DNA of 25,928 bases, taken from Rickettsiales bacterium. Its GTDB lineage: Bacteria; Pseudomonadota; Alphaproteobacteria; Rickettsiales; JANQQO01. Shown in pieces: positions 15,614 through 23,734 of this stretch (its first letter is position 1; the number at the start of each line of letters is the position of its first letter). The notes below the pieces were generated by a model. It worked only from the letters and a program-made list of their open reading frames with translations. It searched no databases and was not told where the DNA came from. A program made the position numbers and the translations under genes. The stretch covers positions 1-25,928 of the forward strand of contig JANQQO010000004.1 in assembly GCA_028289305.1 (NCBI GenBank). Direction: 5' to 3'.

Positions 15614-15979
15614 GTGGTAAAAAAACGGGGTCAACCAGAACAGCATATACATCCTGGAAGCACTGATTTTGAAGAAGAAATCGAGAAAGGCTTACTCCAG
15701 GAGGCAACGCCTGTTCGCACGCGTCCGCCGCTTTATGAGGTGATGTTGCTCAATGACGACTTCACGCCTTTTGACTACGTTATTTCTGTCGTAGAAACAC
15801 ATTTCTATAAGTCACATCAGGAAGCAACCGCAATTGCACACCAAATACACACAGAAGGGCAAGCCGTCTGCGGCATCTATACAAAAGAAGTAGCCGAAAC
15901 GAAAACCATGGAAGTAGTCAAGCTATCCCAGGCGAACCATTATCCCCTACAATGCATCGTGCGGAGGAAGGAATCGTAA
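15614..15979 (+). CDS. clpS: ATP-dependent Clp protease adaptor ClpS
   Basis: ClpS binds N-degron substrates and delivers them to the ClpAP protease. It fits the family in length (121 residues from GTG 15614) and order: an acidic, flexible N-terminal extension to about residue 35, then the core RPPLYEVMLLNDDFTPFDYV. This core contains the LNDDFT segment of the N-degron pocket and is followed by VETHFYKSHQEATAIAHQIH and the C-terminal KEVAETK strand-turn region. The GTG start is preferred over ATG 15602 (4 codons longer) because the GGAGG overlaps that ATG. clpA begins 7 nt downstream, with its ribosome-binding site overlapping the clpS stop, so the adaptor and its unfoldase are co-expressed. 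Confidence 0.93.
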   Translation: MVKKRGQPEQHIHPGSTDFEEEIEKGLLQEATPVRTRPPLYEVMLLNDDFTPFDYVISVVETHFYKSHQEATAIAHQIHTEGQAVCGIYTKEVAETKTMEVVKLSQANHYPLQCIVRRKES

Positions 15980-15986
15980 GGGGAAT

Positions 15987-18284
15987 ATGCTCTCAAAGAA
16001 TCTTGAAATTACATTACATCGCGCGCTCTCCATTGCCGCTCGCTATCATCATGAATACGCTACACTGGAACACCTTCTTCTTGCCCTAACAGAAGACCCG
16101 GATGCAGCCTATGTCATGCGCAAATGCGGCGTAAATCAAGAAAAGCTGCGCCACGACCTCATCCATTTCCTTGAAAATGACCTCTCTGCTCTGGTTATCG
16201 ACAAAGCGCAAGAAGCAAAACCCACCGCTGCGTTCCAGCGCATCATCCATCGCGCTGCCGTCCATGTTCACGCCGCAGGAAAAACTAAAGTCACCGGCGT
16301 CAATGTCTTAACCGAGTTGTTCTCCGAACGGGATTCACACGCGGTCTATTTCCTCCATCAACAAAATCTCACCAGCCTCGATGTAGTCAATTTTGTAGCG
16401 CATGGCATCGTGCCAAAAGGCGCACTCACCAAAAAAGATGCGATGGATGTCGAGGAAATGCAAAACCCAGAAATCCACACCGGCGACGAACCAAAAACCA
16501 AGCCGGAAAAAGCACTCGAAGAATTCTGTGAAAACCTGAATGAAAAGGCCCGACGTGGCAAAATTGATGCACTCATCGGCCGCCAGCAGGAAATCGAACG
16601 CACTATCGAAATCCTCTGCCGGCGCGTTAAAAACAACCCGCTCTATGTCGGTGACGCGGGCGTTGGTAAAACCGCTATCGCCGAAGGACTAGCCTATCGC
16701 ATCGTGCATGATGACGTGCCAGACATCCTGGAGAATGCGGTTATCTACGCACTTGATATGGGTGCACTCGTTGCTGGCACCCGCTTCCGTGGTGATTTTG
16801 AAGAGCGCCTTAAAACCATTCTTTCTGCACTGCAGAAGCAACCGCACGCCGTTCTCTTTATCGATGAAATTCATACCATCGTCGGTGCGGGCGCAACAAG
16901 CGGCGGCTCACTTGATGCCGGTAACCTCCTAAAACCTGCACTTGCGCGTGGCGCCATCAAATGTATCGGCTCCACCACCTATAAAGAATACCGTAACCAA
17001 TTTGAGAAAGACCGTGCATTGCTGCGCCGCTTCCAAAAAATCGATGTCAAAGAGCCTAGTAAGGAAGAAACCGTCGATATCTTGCGTGGCATCAAACCCT
17101 ATTACGAAGAGCACCACAGAGTACGCTATACCGACGACGCTATCAAAGCCGCTGTGGAACTCTCCAGCCGCTATATCACTGATAAAAAACTGCCTGATAA
17201 AGCCATCGACGTCATCGACGAAGCAGGCGCCCATCAGGCCCTGCTCCCAGACCAGCTTCGCCTGGAGGAAATCACCGTCAAAGAGGTGGAGGATATCGTT
17301 GCCAAAGTCACACAAATGCCACCACGCTCCATTTCTGCTGATGAAAATACCCAGCTGGAACAATTAGAAGACACCCTAAAGCACAAGATCTTTGGGCAAG
17401 ATGAGGCCGTGGATGCCCTGGTTGCCTCCATCAAGCTCGCCCGTGCGGGTCTTAGAAAGCCAGAAAAGCCGATCGGCTGTTATCTCTTCACCGGTCCCAC
17501 CGGTGTGGGTAAAACCGAACTCTCGCTGCAATTGGCCAATAGCTTGGATATGAATCTGTGCCGCATTGATATGTCCGAATACGCGGAACAGCATGCTGTA
17601 GCCCGCCTCATTGGCTCACCTCCTGGCTATGTTGGCTTCGAGCAAGGCGGCATCCTCACTGACGCAGTCGACCAACACCCCTATAGCGTTGTGTTGCTCG
17701 ATGAAATCGAAAAAGCCCACCCGGATATTTATAACATCCTATTGCAGGTCATGGATTACGGAAAACTCACCGACAATAACGGCAAAAACGTGAATTTCAC
17801 CAATACCATCGTGATCATGACCACCAATGCCGGTGCCGAAGCCTTAGAAAAATCACCAATCGGCTTCGGGCGCGATACGCAAGAACAAGACCACAGCGAT
17901 GCGATCAAACGCACCTTCACCCCAGAATTTAGAAATCGCCTCGACGCGGTGATTCCGTTCAAGCCGCTCACCAACGATCTCATGCTACATATCGTGGATA
18001 AATTCATCATCGAGCTCTGCGAACAGCTCGCCGATCGCGGCGTGAAAATCGAGATTGGCCCGAAATCGCGCCAGCATCTGGCAGAAGAGGGCTACGATGC
18101 CGCTTACGGCGCACGGCCGCTAGAGCGCATCATCGATGAGCGTATCAAAAAACCGCTCGCCGATGAAATCCTGTTTGGTAAGCTGAAAAACGGTGGTGTA
18201 GTCACGGTCAGCTATGCCGATGACGAACTCTCTTTCAGCATCACGCCAAACACCCAATCCACCTTAGAAATGATCGAAGAATAA
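15987..18284 (+). CDS. clpA: ATP-dependent Clp protease ATP-binding subunit ClpA
   Basis: ClpA is the hexameric AAA+ unfoldase that feeds substrates, including ClpS-delivered N-degrons, into ClpP. The 765-residue protein (E. coli 758) has the N-terminal double Clp repeat (about 1-145), a charged linker and AAA domain 1, with Walker A GDAGVGKT at 222-229 and Walker B VLFIDEIHT. AAA domain 2 has Walker A GPTGVGKT at 503-510 and Walker B VVLLDEIEKAHPD. The long middle domain of ClpB is absent, so this is ClpA rather than ClpB. An IGF tripeptide (SPIGFGRD) sits where the ClpP-docking loop is expected. The start ATG has AAGGGGA upstream. clpP is not in the window. Confidence 0.96.
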   Translation: MLSKNLEITLHRALSIAARYHHEYATLEHLLLALTEDPDAAYVMRKCGVNQEKLRHDLIHFLENDLSALVIDKAQEAKPTAAFQRIIHRAAVHVHAAGKTKVTGVNVLTELFSERDSHAVYFLHQQNLTSLDVVNFVAHGIVPKGALTKKDAMDVEEMQNPEIHTGDEPKTKPEKALEEFCENLNEKARRGKIDALIGRQQEIERTIEILCRRVKNNPLYVGDAGVGKTAIAEGLAYRIVHDDVPDILENAVIYALDMGALVAGTRFRGDFEERLKTILSALQKQPHAVLFIDEIHTIVGAGATSGGSLDAGNLLKPALARGAIKCIGSTTYKEYRNQFEKDRALLRRFQKIDVKEPSKEETVDILRGIKPYYEEHHRVRYTDDAIKAAVELSSRYITDKKLPDKAIDVIDEAGAHQALLPDQLRLEEITVKEVEDIVAKVTQMPPRSISADENTQLEQLEDTLKHKIFGQDEAVDALVASIKLARAGLRKPEKPIGCYLFTGPTGVGKTELSLQLANSLDMNLCRIDMSEYAEQHAVARLIGSPPGYVGFEQGGILTDAVDQHPYSVVLLDEIEKAHPDIYNILLQVMDYGKLTDNNGKNVNFTNTIVIMTTNAGAEALEKSPIGFGRDTQEQDHSDAIKRTFTPEFRNRLDAVIPFKPLTNDLMLHIVDKFIIELCEQLADRGVKIEIGPKSRQHLAEEGYDAAYGARPLERIIDERIKKPLADEILFGKLKNGGVVTVSYADDELSFSITPNTQSTLEMIEE

Positions 18285-18309
18285 CATCCAATCTTATAGA
18301 TGGTGCCAT

Positions 18310-19521
18310 CTAGGCCGCGTCGCGCAACTCCAACTTCTGAAACACATCAATCAGCGCATCCACCAGCACCTGCATCATTGCATCGCTATGCACCGGCGAG
18401 GGCGTAATGCGCAGCCGCTCCGTGCCCCAAGGAACGGTGGGATAATTAATATGCTGCACGAAAATAGCATGCGTATCCAGCAGCAAATCCGAGGCTGACC
18501 GGCATTTCACCGGGTCTCCGACCAATACTGGCACGATATGGCTCTGTGTGGTATCCATCACGGGAATCCCCGCCTCGCCCAACATCCGCTTCAACGTAGC
18601 CGCACGCTCCTGATGCGTCGCCCGCAACTCTGGGTGCGACCGCACATAACGCACACTCGCCAATATCGCAGCTGCCACCGGAGGTGACATCGCTGTTGTA
18701 AAAATAAACCCTGCCCCATAGCTACGTATCGCATCAATAATCGCTTCATTCGCTGCGATATAACCACCGACTACGCCAAACGCCTTGCCCAGCGTCCCCT
18801 GAATAATGTCAATCTCAGCTGCCACACCTTCACGCTCAGAAATGCCGCCACCCTGCTCGCCATAAAGCCCAACCGCATGCACTTCATCGAGATAGGTCAG
18901 CGCATCAAACTCTTTCGCCAGCGCAATGAAATCCGCCACCGGTGCGATATCCCCATCCATGGAATACACCGACTCAAACGCGATCACCTTCGGCCGATCT
19001 TTATCTACTTTTCCTAGTAGCGCCCGTAAATGCGCGATATCATTATGCCGAAATACATGCCTCTCCGCCCGGCTATTGCGAATCCCCTCAATCATCGACG
19101 CATGATTACACGCATCCGAAAAAATCACCAAATCCGGTAAAATCCGCGCCAGTGTCGCCAGCGTCGTTGCGTTCGCCACATAACCAGAAGTAAACACCAG
19201 CGACTGCGGTTTACCATGCAAATCCGCCAGTTCCTTTTCCAGCAACACTAATGGATGGTTCGTCCCGGCAATATTCCGCGTACCACCAGCACCCACACCA
19301 ATATTCTCTGCCGCCTCTACCATCGCACCCACTACCTCAGGGTGCTGGCTCATACCCAAATAATCATTGCTACACCAGATCGTCACTTCGCGATCACCGG
19401 TGTGATCATGCGCCAGTGGATAGCGCCCAGCATGGCGCTCTAAATCGGTAAAAACCCGATAGTTCCCCTCTGCTTTCAGCTTAGCAATCGCTTGTGTGAA
19501 ATAGTCTTGATACTGTACCAC
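18310..19521 (-). CDS. hemA: 5-aminolevulinate synthase (C4 pathway)
   Basis: This PLP enzyme condenses glycine with succinyl-CoA to 5-aminolevulinate, the first step of heme synthesis in alphaproteobacteria and mitochondria. From GTG 19521 the protein has 403 residues. It begins MVQYQDYFTQAIAKLKAEG and contains WCSNDYLGMSQHP, the GAGGTRNIAGTNHPL loop, the cofactor Asp in LDEVHAVGLYG and the Schiff-base lysine K246 in GTLGKAFG (K248 in Rhodobacter ALAS). The GTG is chosen because AGAGGA (19533-19528) lies 6 nt upstream and the N-terminus then matches the family. The open frame extends 16 codons further with no family match. It lies 51 nt downstream of ctaA on the same strand, pairing the first step of heme synthesis with heme A formation. 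Confidence 0.95.
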   Translation of the reverse strand: MVQYQDYFTQAIAKLKAEGNYRVFTDLERHAGRYPLAHDHTGDREVTIWCSNDYLGMSQHPEVVGAMVEAAENIGVGAGGTRNIAGTNHPLVLLEKELADLHGKPQSLVFTSGYVANATTLATLARILPDLVIFSDACNHASMIEGIRNSRAERHVFRHNDIAHLRALLGKVDKDRPKVIAFESVYSMDGDIAPVADFIALAKEFDALTYLDEVHAVGLYGEQGGGISEREGVAAEIDIIQGTLGKAFGVVGGYIAANEAIIDAIRSYGAGFIFTTAMSPPVAAAILASVRYVRSHPELRATHQERAATLKRMLGEAGIPVMDTTQSHIVPVLVGDPVKCRSASDLLLDTHAIFVQHINYPTVPWGTERLRITPSPVHSDAMMQVLVDALIDVFQKLELRDAA

Positions 19522-19527
19522 TGCCAA

Positions 19528-19533
19528 TCCTCT
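19528..19533 (-). promoter_or_regulatory. Ribosome-binding site deciding the hemA start
   Basis: On the minus strand AGAGGA is placed 6 nt before GTG 19521. It supports this GTG rather than the codon at 19569. Confidence 0.6.
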
Positions 19534-19572
19534 GATGAAACACTTCTCTAATCCGCAGAAAACCTGCACGCA

Positions 19573-20604
19573 CTAACTATAGTGCTTCTGATAAATATAC
19601 AACGAAACTGAGAATAATGCTAATGCCCCCGCTTGATGTAGCACCCCTAACCCTACCGGCACATGATGCAACACCGTCAATACCCCCAGTATCACCTGCA
19701 AGCATACTATAACCATAAGTAGATTAACAGAAAATACTGCTCTCCTATGCGTTGTATTTTTTCGCATGCCCCACCACAATAACGCCGCCATCACCACCAC
19801 GACATAGGCCAGCATACGGTGAAAAAACTGCAACACCGCTGGGTCACCCCATAAATACTGCGTGCTAAAGAGCTCCGGCGGCACCCAATATCCATTCATT
19901 GTAGGGAACGTATTATACACCAAACCACCATTCACTCCCGCCACCATGCCGCCTAGCAATACCTGCACGAACACCACTCCAATAAACACCATCACCCCTT
20001 GTTTAAAACGTAAAGCACCTTCTTCACGCTCCTTTCCTGCCCATAACACCCGCAACGCCAGGCTAAACAGCAGCGCATAGATCACAAACGCCATGCCCAA
20101 ATGCAGCGTGAGGCGATAATGGCTCACATCCGGCCTATCCACCAGCCCGCTTTGTACCATATACCAGCCAATAAACCCCTGTAGCCCACCTAACAAAAAC
20201 ACACCAAATAGCTGCCACCCGAGCACGCGTGGTACGGCCTTACGCCACAGGAAAAATACATAGGGCAAGAAAAATAGTAGCCCCATCATCCGCCCTAACA
20301 CGCGATGAATAAACTCAACCCAATAAATCTCCTTAAACGCCTCCAAAGACATCCCGTAATTCACCTTCTGATATTCCGGGCTCGTACGATATTTATCAAA
20401 CTCCTCCTGCCACGCCGTTTCTGTAAGCGGCGGAATCACCCCCGTCACCGGCTTCCACTCCACCATCGAAAGCCCCGACTGCGTCAGCCGCGTATAGCCA
20501 CCCACCGCCACCATCAGCGCCACCATGCCACAACAGAGAAATAGCCACACCGCAATCGCACGCCGATACCGTAACAAACCAGGGGAAGAATAAACGCTAG
20601 CCAT
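19573..20604 (-). CDS. ctaA: Heme A synthase, COX15/CtaA type 2
   Basis: CtaA oxidises the C8 methyl of heme O to the formyl group of heme A for aa3-type cytochrome oxidase, in the inner membrane. The 343-residue protein has about eight transmembrane helices in two four-helix halves. Family motifs are GGYTRLTQSGLSMVEWKP after the first helix and the four helix-embedded His motifs: EFIHRVLGR, LHLGMAF, FFHRMLAYV and VLHQAGAL. The ATG at 20604 is chosen because the protein then starts MASVYSSPGLLRYRRAIAVW, like relatives. Codons for up to 14 more residues upstream are open but overlap the divergent gene's start. No clear ribosome-binding site is visible. It is head-to-head with the oxidase-like gene, only 30 bp apart, and followed by hemA. 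Confidence 0.93.
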   Translation of the reverse strand: MASVYSSPGLLRYRRAIAVWLFLCCGMVALMVAVGGYTRLTQSGLSMVEWKPVTGVIPPLTETAWQEEFDKYRTSPEYQKVNYGMSLEAFKEIYWVEFIHRVLGRMMGLLFFLPYVFFLWRKAVPRVLGWQLFGVFLLGGLQGFIGWYMVQSGLVDRPDVSHYRLTLHLGMAFVIYALLFSLALRVLWAGKEREEGALRFKQGVMVFIGVVFVQVLLGGMVAGVNGGLVYNTFPTMNGYWVPPELFSTQYLWGDPAVLQFFHRMLAYVVVVMAALLWWGMRKNTTHRRAVFSVNLLMVIVCLQVILGVLTVLHHVPVGLGVLHQAGALALFSVSLYIYQKHYS

Positions 20605-20634
20605 ATCGCTACACAGCATATATATGGTTTGCTC

Positions 20635-22029
20635 ATGAACAAGCATAATCGACGCAAACCCAACGCTCTCTTTACCATTCCGAATAATAGCGACCTCTCC
20701 TTTGCCCGGCGCTGGTTGATGATCGCTATCAGCTCTCTTGCACTGGCTGGCTTGTTTGCCATCCTCCTAGTGCTCGCCCGCACACCCATCATCCAGGCGC
20801 ACCTTCCCTGGTCGCATTTCTTCCACAACGCCCTCATCATCCACGTCAACCTTTCCGTACTGGTATGGCTACTCACCTTCGCAGCCTTATTGTGGCATTT
20901 CTTCTTAAGCGCACCACATTTCCTCTACCGCCTGACTCAGTGGGTCAGCATCACACTCTGTATCGCCGGCATGGTTGCCATGACTCTCTCCCCGTTCATT
21001 GGCGACCCGACCCCCTTGCTCAACAACTACGTCCCCATCCTTTTAGGTCCCGCCTTCTTTCTCGGGCTCAGCCTGTTTGCCACCGGCATTATCCTCACCC
21101 TCGGCATGGCCGCCATACGCCCTGTGTTGTGGGAAAAAACACCCAACAATCCTGCCGCCACCTATGTCCTCACCTCCGTCCTCATCACCCTCATCGCCGG
21201 CATCAGCTTCATTCTATCGCATAACGCCCTCTCCACACCTGGCATGTTCTCGCTCCTCGGTGCAGAACAATTTTATGAGCTCCTGTTCTGGGGCGGCGGC
21301 CATATTCTGCAATTCACCTATACGCAAATCATGTGCATCGCCTGGCTGTGGCTTGCCACCACCGCCGGCCTACTTACTCCCAAACATAGCAACCGCCTGC
21401 TCGCCCTGTTCATCCTGCCCGTCATTCTCTGCCTGCCCACGCCGGTGCTCCAGATGCAATACGACATCACCTCCTATCACTACCAAGATCTCTTCACGCA
21501 GCATATGCGCATATTAGGAGGCATCTTCCCATTCGGCATTGGTCTCTTGTTTGCCCGTGCCTATATCAAAAACCGTTCCCTAGGCTTTAATACAATAGAA
21601 GGCCATACCCTTGCCGCCTCCATTCTGCTCTTCGCAGCTGGTGGATTTATCGGCTTCATGATCACCAGCACCAACACCATCGTGCCCGCGCACTACCATG
21701 GCTCTATTGTCGGCGTCACCCTCGCCCTCATGGGGCTTACCTACACGCTCTTGCCACAGCTTGGCTTTGCCGCACCCATCAAAAAATACGCCCGCATCCA
21801 ACCCTGGCTCTATGGCGGCGGCCAGCTCATCCACATCACTGGCCTGGCCTGGTCAGGCGGCTATGGTGCACTGCGAAAAACTCCCGGAGCAATGGAAAGC
21901 ATCGAAGGCCAAGCCGCAATGGGTCTGATGGGCCTCGGCGGCTTGCTCTCCATCCTCGGCGGGCTGCTCTTCGTGATCATTGTTGCAAGAGCGATATTTT
22001 CTTCACGCAAAAGCGCATCAGGCGCGTAA
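20635..22029 (+). CDS. Divergent heme-copper oxidase subunit I-like membrane protein
   Basis: This 464-residue, strongly hydrophobic protein has about 12 predicted membrane helices and a short positive N-terminus. It resembles the heme-copper oxidase subunit I fold. His candidates align by eye with ligands: H64/H70 in HNALIIHVNL (helix II), H223 in WGGGH (helix VI, CuB), H290 in FTQHM (helix VII) and H353/H355 in PAHYHGS (helix X, heme pair). Oddities are that the usual His-His pair in helix VII reads Gln-His, and that F227 stands four residues after H223 where A-type oxidases have the cross-linked Tyr. No subunit II or III gene is adjacent. The ATG at 20635 is preferred over TTG 20629, though no clear ribosome-binding site exists. 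It diverges from ctaA. Function is unproven: a terminal oxidase, an NO-reductase-like enzyme, or a non-catalytic relative. Confidence 0.7.
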   Translation: MNKHNRRKPNALFTIPNNSDLSFARRWLMIAISSLALAGLFAILLVLARTPIIQAHLPWSHFFHNALIIHVNLSVLVWLLTFAALLWHFFLSAPHFLYRLTQWVSITLCIAGMVAMTLSPFIGDPTPLLNNYVPILLGPAFFLGLSLFATGIILTLGMAAIRPVLWEKTPNNPAATYVLTSVLITLIAGISFILSHNALSTPGMFSLLGAEQFYELLFWGGGHILQFTYTQIMCIAWLWLATTAGLLTPKHSNRLLALFILPVILCLPTPVLQMQYDITSYHYQDLFTQHMRILGGIFPFGIGLLFARAYIKNRSLGFNTIEGHTLAASILLFAAGGFIGFMITSTNTIVPAHYHGSIVGVTLALMGLTYTLLPQLGFAAPIKKYARIQPWLYGGGQLIHITGLAWSGGYGALRKTPGAMESIEGQAAMGLMGLGGLLSILGGLLFVIIVARAIFSSRKSASGA

Positions 22030-22035
22030 ATCCCG

Positions 22036-22063
22036 TTGCAATACCCTCTAAAAACCTTATGAT
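22036..22063 (+). promoter_or_regulatory. Candidate promoter for ppi-queA-tgt
   Basis: TTGCAA (22036-22041) and TATGAT (22058-22063) are 16 nt apart, placing transcription start near 22070, 24 nt before the cyclophilin ATG. An AGAGGA ribosome-binding site (22083-22088) follows. Pattern-based inference, with good hexamers. Confidence 0.5.
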
Positions 22064-22093
22064 GCTTATGTTACAAACTAACAGAGGATACAC

Positions 22094-22678
22094 ATGTTTA
22101 AAAAGATTAGTCGTTGTTTTTTCGCCTTTCTTATCATCGTATTATTTCTAGGAACCGCCTCCATGAGCCAAGCACAAGATCTTGAAAACACCTTATATAT
22201 GGATTTAGAACACGGTCGTGTGGTCATTGAGCTGCGCCCAGATCTGGCGCCGAATCACGTCACGCGTATAAAAGAACTCACCCGCGAAGGCTTTTATGAT
22301 GGCGTAGTCTTCCACCGTGTTATCGATGGTTTCATGGCACAAACAGGCGACCCCACCGGCACGGGCACCGGCGGCTCCGGCAAAAAACTAAAAGCCGAAT
22401 TCTCTGACGAACAACATGTCCGCGGCACTGTCTCCATGGCCCGCGCAGCATTACCAAATAGCGCTGATAGCCAATTCTTCATCTGCTTCGATCGTGCGGA
22501 ACACCTAGACAGAAACTACACCGTCTGGGGCAAAGTCACCGAAGGCATGGAACATGTCGACGCCATCAAGCGCGGCAACCCCATGAGTGGTTCGGTGGAC
22601 GATCCAGATAAAATCGTGCGCCTGGCTGTAGCCGCCGATGTAGAGGAAAAAGCGGAAAAAGAAGCCCCCGCTTCATAA
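22094..22678 (+). CDS. Exported cyclophilin-type peptidyl-prolyl cis-trans isomerase
   Basis: This is a periplasmic proline isomerase of the cyclophilin fold, 194 residues long. A signal peptide spans about residues 1-27 (KKISR, then a hydrophobic stretch ending SMSQAQ). The catalytic groove is intact in VVFHRVIDGFMAQTGDP, with R75, F80 and Q83 spaced as R55/F60/Q63 of human cyclophilin A. The GTVSMARAALPNSADSQFFI segment and YTVWGKV follow. A short Glu/Lys/Ala-rich C-terminal tail (EEKAEKEAPAS) is likely disordered. The start has AGAGGA upstream. It lies 18 nt before queA and probably shares its transcript, an order common in alphaproteobacteria. Export means it acts in the envelope, not in tRNA modification. 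Confidence 0.92.
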   Translation: MFKKISRCFFAFLIIVLFLGTASMSQAQDLENTLYMDLEHGRVVIELRPDLAPNHVTRIKELTREGFYDGVVFHRVIDGFMAQTGDPTGTGTGGSGKKLKAEFSDEQHVRGTVSMARAALPNSADSQFFICFDRAEHLDRNYTVWGKVTEGMEHVDAIKRGNPMSGSVDDPDKIVRLAVAADVEEKAEKEAPAS

Positions 22679-22696
22679 TCCGCCATATCCTTCAAC

Positions 22697-23734
22697 ATGA
22701 AAGTCGATCTATTCGACTTTGACCTCCCTAAGCGCTGCATCGCCGCAGCGCCCGCCGAGCCGCGCGATAGCGCACGCATGCTAGAGATCGCTCCTACTGG
22801 CTTAAACGACTACCATATCCACGACCTCCCCACTCTGCTCACCGAGAACGACCTGCTCGTGCTCAACAACACGCGCGTTATCCCTGCCCAGCTCACCGGC
22901 AAGCGCGATAACGCCACCATCCACTGCACCCTGCACCAGCGCTGCGCCAGTGATAGCTGGAAAGCCTTTGTCAAACCTGCCAAGAAGCTGCGCCCACACG
23001 ATACCATCACTTTTGCAGACACGCTCCACGCCACGGTCACCCAGAAAAACCCGGGCGGTGAAGTCACCCTGCAGTTCAACCATAGCGCCACAGCACTCAA
23101 TGCAGAAATCGAACGCCATGGCAGCACACCACTCCCGCCCTATATCCCACGCGAACATGGCCCCACTAAAGACGATATAAAAAACTACCAAACTATCTAC
23201 GCCGCTGAAAAAGGTGCAGTCGCCGCCCCCACCGCCGGCCTACACTTCACTGAAAACCTCTTTGCCGCGCTAAAAGAACGCCGCATCAACCACGTCTTCC
23301 TCACTCTCCATGTCGGCGCTGGCACTTTCCTCCCCGTTAAAGCCGATGATACCAAAGACCATCAAATGCACAGCGAACACGCCACACTCTCCCCCGAAGC
23401 CGCCACCCTCATTAACGATACCAAAGCCCGCGGTGGCCGCATCATTGCTGTCGGCACCACCTCTTTACGCACCCTTGAATCCGCCGCAGACGAGAACGGC
23501 ATCATCCACCCCTTTCATGGCGAAACAAATCTCTTCATAACGCCCGGCTTTCACTTTACCATAACCGACATGCTCCTCACCAATTTTCATCTGCCGCGCT
23601 CGACGCTATTCATGCTCGTCTCTGCCTTTGCTGGGCTGGAGACCATGCACGCCGCCTATCAGCACGCCATCACCACTGGCTATCGCTTTTATTCTTACGG
23701 CGATGCCTGCCTGCTTCATCGGAACACGCCATGA
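22697..23734 (+). CDS. queA: S-adenosylmethionine:tRNA ribosyltransferase-isomerase
   Basis: QueA transfers and rearranges the ribosyl group of S-adenosylmethionine onto preQ1 at position 34 of tRNA to make epoxyqueuosine. The 345-residue protein matches family length and begins MKVDLFDFDLPKRCIA, a typical alphaproteobacterial start. It contains RDSARML, LLVLNNTRVIPAQL, the GAVAAPTAGLHFT block, HVGAGTFLPVK and the C-terminal TNFHLPRSTLFMLVSAFAG. The ribosome-binding site is weak, suggesting coupling to the upstream cyclophilin gene (18 nt away). Its stop overlaps the tgt start by 4 nt (ATGA). Together with tgt it provides two consecutive steps of queuosine synthesis. Confidence 0.97.
   Translation: MKVDLFDFDLPKRCIAAAPAEPRDSARMLEIAPTGLNDYHIHDLPTLLTENDLLVLNNTRVIPAQLTGKRDNATIHCTLHQRCASDSWKAFVKPAKKLRPHDTITFADTLHATVTQKNPGGEVTLQFNHSATALNAEIERHGSTPLPPYIPREHGPTKDDIKNYQTIYAAEKGAVAAPTAGLHFTENLFAALKERRINHVFLTLHVGAGTFLPVKADDTKDHQMHSEHATLSPEAATLINDTKARGGRIIAVGTTSLRTLESAADENGIIHPFHGETNLFITPGFHFTITDMLLTNFHLPRSTLFMLVSAFAGLETMHAAYQHAITTGYRFYSYGDACLLHRNTP

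Noticed and set aside
18297..18312. Inverted repeat TAGATG/CATCTA between clpA and hemA as a bidirectional terminator
   Set aside because: Only a 6-bp stem with a 4-nt loop, no T-run on either strand, and it overlaps the hemA stop; too weak to call.
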